Shown: positions 11,674-13,775 of the stretch, piece after piece
Layout: each line of letters opens with the position of its first letter
Numbering within the stretch: the first letter of the stretch is position 1
Source of the DNA: an uncultured Clostridia bacterium
GTDB taxonomy: Bacteria > Bacillota > Clostridia > Christensenellales > Aristaeellaceae
Length of the DNA stretch: 13,775 nucleotides
Reading direction: 5' to 3'
NCBI GenBank assembly: GCA_934630975.1
Contig: CAKTXH010000067.1
Coordinates: forward strand, 1 to 13,775
Notes under the pieces: model-generated
Databases searched by the model: none
Seen by the model: the letters and a program-made list of their open reading frames with translations, nothing else
What the model was told of the DNA's origin: nothing
Program-made: the position numbers and the translations under genes

Positions 11674-13752
11674 TTATTCCTCGTCGTCCGCGAGATCGGC
11701 CTTATGCGCTTCGATGATCTTGCCCGCAATCGCCTGCGGCACTTCTTCGTAGCGCTCAAAGCTCATCTTGAACGCGCCCTTGGCCTGCGTCATGGAACGC
11801 AGATCGGTCGCGTATTTGAACATTTCGGCCTGCGGCACTTCGGCGATGATGAGCTGCTTGCCGTCGTTCTGCTCCATACCGAGGATGCGGCCGCGGCGCT
11901 TGTTCAGGTCGCCCATGATATCGCCCATGTACTCGTCCGGCACGCTGATTTCCACGTGCATGATCGGCTCGAGGAGCACCGGGTTGGCGTTGATGCACTG
12001 CTTATAAGCGATGCGCGCCGCCGTCTTGAACGCCATTTCGGAGGAATCGACCGGGTGATAGCTGCCGTCGTAGAGCTTGGCGCGCAGACCCGTCATCGGG
12101 AAGCCCGCCAGAACGCCCTTGACGAGGTTCTCGCGCAGACCCTTTTCGACCGACGGAATGAAGTTGCGCGGCACCGCGCCGCCGACGACCGCATCGACGA
12201 ACTCGAAGTCCGTGCCCGGCTCGGCCGGGGAGAACTCGATCCACACGTCGCCGAACTGGCCGTGGCCGCCGCTCTGCTTCTTGTGGCGGCCCTGCACCTG
12301 AATCGTCTTGCGGATGGACTCGCGATAAGCGATCTTCGGGTCTTTGAACACGGCTTCCGCGCCGAACTTGCTTTGCAGCTTCTGTCGCACGATTTCAAGC
12401 TCAAGTTCGCCCTGTCCGCTGATGAGCGTTTCGGTCGTCATCGGGTCTTTGGCGACGATCACGTCCGGCATTTCCTCGCACAGGCGCGCCAGGCCGGAGA
12501 AGACCTTGTCTTCCTCGCCCGCCTTCTTGGCGTACACCGCGAGGGAAATCTGCGGCGCGGGGAAGTCGATGCTGTCATACTGAACGACCTTGCCGATTTC
12601 GCAGAGGCTGTCGCCGGTGGAGGTGTATTGCAGCTTGCTGAGCGCGCCGATGTCGCCCGCGCAGAGCATGCCGACCGGGATCTGCTTCTTGCCGCGCACC
12701 ATGAAGATGCCCGCGGCCTTCTCGGGCTTATCCGCGTTCGCGTTGAACAGCGCCGTCGCCGGGGTCAGCACGCCGGAGATGACCTTGATCAGGGACAGCT
12801 TGCCCACGAACGGGTCGGCGATGGTCTTAAACACCTGCGCGGTGAAGCTCTCGCTCATGTCCGCGTGGCGGATGTGCATGGATTTCGTCTTCGGGTTGAT
12901 GCCGTGGTAGGTGTGCTCCATCGGGCTGGGCATGTACATGGCCAGCTCGTACATCAGCGGGCGCACACCGATGCCGTCCAGGCTGGAAACCGGAGCGACC
13001 GGCACGATGCTGCCCTCGTAAATGCCGGCGGACAGGCCGCGCAGCATGTCTTCCTCGCTCAGCTTGCCCTCGTCGAAGAACTTTTCCATCAGCTCTTCGC
13101 TGGTGCTTGCCGCCGCCTCGTTGCAGGCTTCAAGCGCTTCCTCGACAAGCGCGGTCATTTCTTCGGGAATCGGGATCTCGCGTCGATCCTTGCCCGCGCC
13201 GGTGAAGGCCTTGCCCGTCAGCACGTCCACCACGCCGCGGAAGGACGTACCCTCGCCGATGGGCAGAACCGTCGGGATGATGCAGTTGCCGTAGGTGCTG
13301 CGCAGATCGTCGAGCACCTTGCGGTAGTTGATATGTTCACGATCGACCTGCGAAATGGCGATGATGCGCGCCAAACCGTGCTTCGCGGTCGCGTTCCATG
13401 CTTTTTCAAAGCCGGTGGAGATACCCGTTGCGGCGCTCAGAACGATGACCGCGCTCTCCACGGCGTGCAGCGGGCCGGACATTTCGCCCGCGAAATCGAA
13501 GTAACCGGGAACGTCAATGAGGTTGAGCTTTTTGCCGTGGATTTCAATCGGCGCCACGGACGCGCTGATGGAGATATGACGCTTGATCTCTTCGGGATCG
13601 TAATCACTGACCGTGTTTCCATCCTCGACACGACCCTGGCGGTCAGTTACGCCGGCGGCATAGAGCATCGACTCAACCAGCGTCGTTTTGCCTTCAGAGC
13701 CGTGTCCCAATACAGCGATGTTGCGTATGTCCTTCACCATGTAGTCCTTCAT
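11674..13752 (-). CDS. EF-G-like translation GTPase (EF-G paralogue)
   Basis: The 692-aa protein has full EF-G architecture: GTPase domain (1-280), domain II, and domains III-V including SGGHGQFGDVWIEFSP in domain IV. The P-loop GHGSEGKT (16-23) is kept. Switch I reads RHISI (58-62) instead of RGITI. Switch II reads DVPGYFDF (80-87), with Tyr84 where classic EF-G has the catalytic His. G4 reads SQVD (134-137) instead of NKxD. The first two changes resemble known Clostridial EF-G-like paralogues; the loss of Asn-Lys in G4 is more unusual and may alter guanine specificity or GTPase activity. It is therefore probably not the main fusA. AAAGGAGG lies eight bases before ATG 13752; its promoter would be beyond the window. 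Confidence 0.9.
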   Translation of the reverse strand: MKDYMVKDIRNIAVLGHGSEGKTTLVESMLYAAGVTDRQGRVEDGNTVSDYDPEEIKRHISISASVAPIEIHGKKLNLIDVPGYFDFAGEMSGPLHAVESAVIVLSAATGISTGFEKAWNATAKHGLARIIAISQVDREHINYRKVLDDLRSTYGNCIIPTVLPIGEGTSFRGVVDVLTGKAFTGAGKDRREIPIPEEMTALVEEALEACNEAAASTSEELMEKFFDEGKLSEEDMLRGLSAGIYEGSIVPVAPVSSLDGIGVRPLMYELAMYMPSPMEHTYHGINPKTKSMHIRHADMSESFTAQVFKTIADPFVGKLSLIKVISGVLTPATALFNANADKPEKAAGIFMVRGKKQIPVGMLCAGDIGALSKLQYTSTGDSLCEIGKVVQYDSIDFPAPQISLAVYAKKAGEEDKVFSGLARLCEEMPDVIVAKDPMTTETLISGQGELELEIVRQKLQSKFGAEAVFKDPKIAYRESIRKTIQVQGRHKKQSGGHGQFGDVWIEFSPAEPGTDFEFVDAVVGGAVPRNFIPSVEKGLRENLVKGVLAGFPMTGLRAKLYDGSYHPVDSSEMAFKTAARIAYKQCINANPVLLEPIMHVEISVPDEYMGDIMGDLNKRRGRILGMEQNDGKQLIIAEVPQAEMFKYATDLRSMTQAKGAFKMSFERYEEVPQAIAGKIIEAHKADLADDEE

Positions 13753-13775
13753 AAATCGTTCCTCCTTTGAAGCCT

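Noticed and set aside
11704..13770. A 688-aa open frame on the plus strand opposite the EF-G-like gene
   Set aside because: It is antisense to a clear GTPase gene; GC-rich third positions keep the opposite frame open. Its Arg/His/Leu-rich composition is not protein-like.

Overview
The window reads as a GC-rich Bacillota (Clostridia-type) chromosome. The signs are AGGAGG-type ribosome binding sites, RNase Y, an EF-G paralogue, a two-domain HicB, and hairpin-rich intergenic repeats of the kind common in gut Clostridia. I cannot name a genus. Almost every gene is on the minus strand; only hicA and hicB are on the plus strand.

Layout, left to right. (1) 1-2650 is a prophage-type packaging module read leftwards: a 37-aa Cys-rich protein, a DUF1492/ArpU/Xpf-like regulator, small terminase and large terminase (the last runs off the window). 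No integrase, repressor or replication gene lies on its right side; the module stops next to the chromosomal cca gene. Its control DNA is unusually readable. A consensus sigma-A promoter (TTGACA-N17-TAAAAT) with a LexA-type box at its start site drives the regulator. A second, extended -10 promoter lies just after the regulator gene and has five CNGAC(A/G)T units at an exact 11-bp period against its -35. Together these suggest a cascade of SOS, then late regulator, then packaging genes. About 600 bp of non-coding, hairpin-rich repeat DNA and two intrinsic terminators lie between that second promoter and the terminases. (2) 2730-4250 holds the tRNA nucleotidyltransferase gene cca, with a repeat and a terminator behind it. 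(3) 4229-4976 is a complete hicAB toxin-antitoxin unit with its own strong promoter, three 15-bp-spaced direct repeats as candidate operators, and a terminator. (4) 5041-9353 is a tight seven-gene operon: P-loop kinase, GNAT, YgjV membrane protein, GNAT, DUF4275-like protein, two-domain GNAT, and an HTH_42 (YcaQ/AlkZ-like) protein. (5) 9354-9668 is a repeat region that includes a second copy of a 96-bp element also found inside the prophage module. (6) 9669-11574 is rny (RNase Y) with a TTG start and a roughly 275-nt structured leader. (7) 11674-13752 is an EF-G-like GTPase with altered G4 and switch II residues.

Most striking are the two-step SOS/late-promoter circuit next to a terminase pair without early phage genes, the paired 96-bp repeats that keep a hairpin while changing its sequence, the three-repeat hicAB operator, and the non-canonical EF-G. 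All functions are read from sequence patterns alone; no database search was run.
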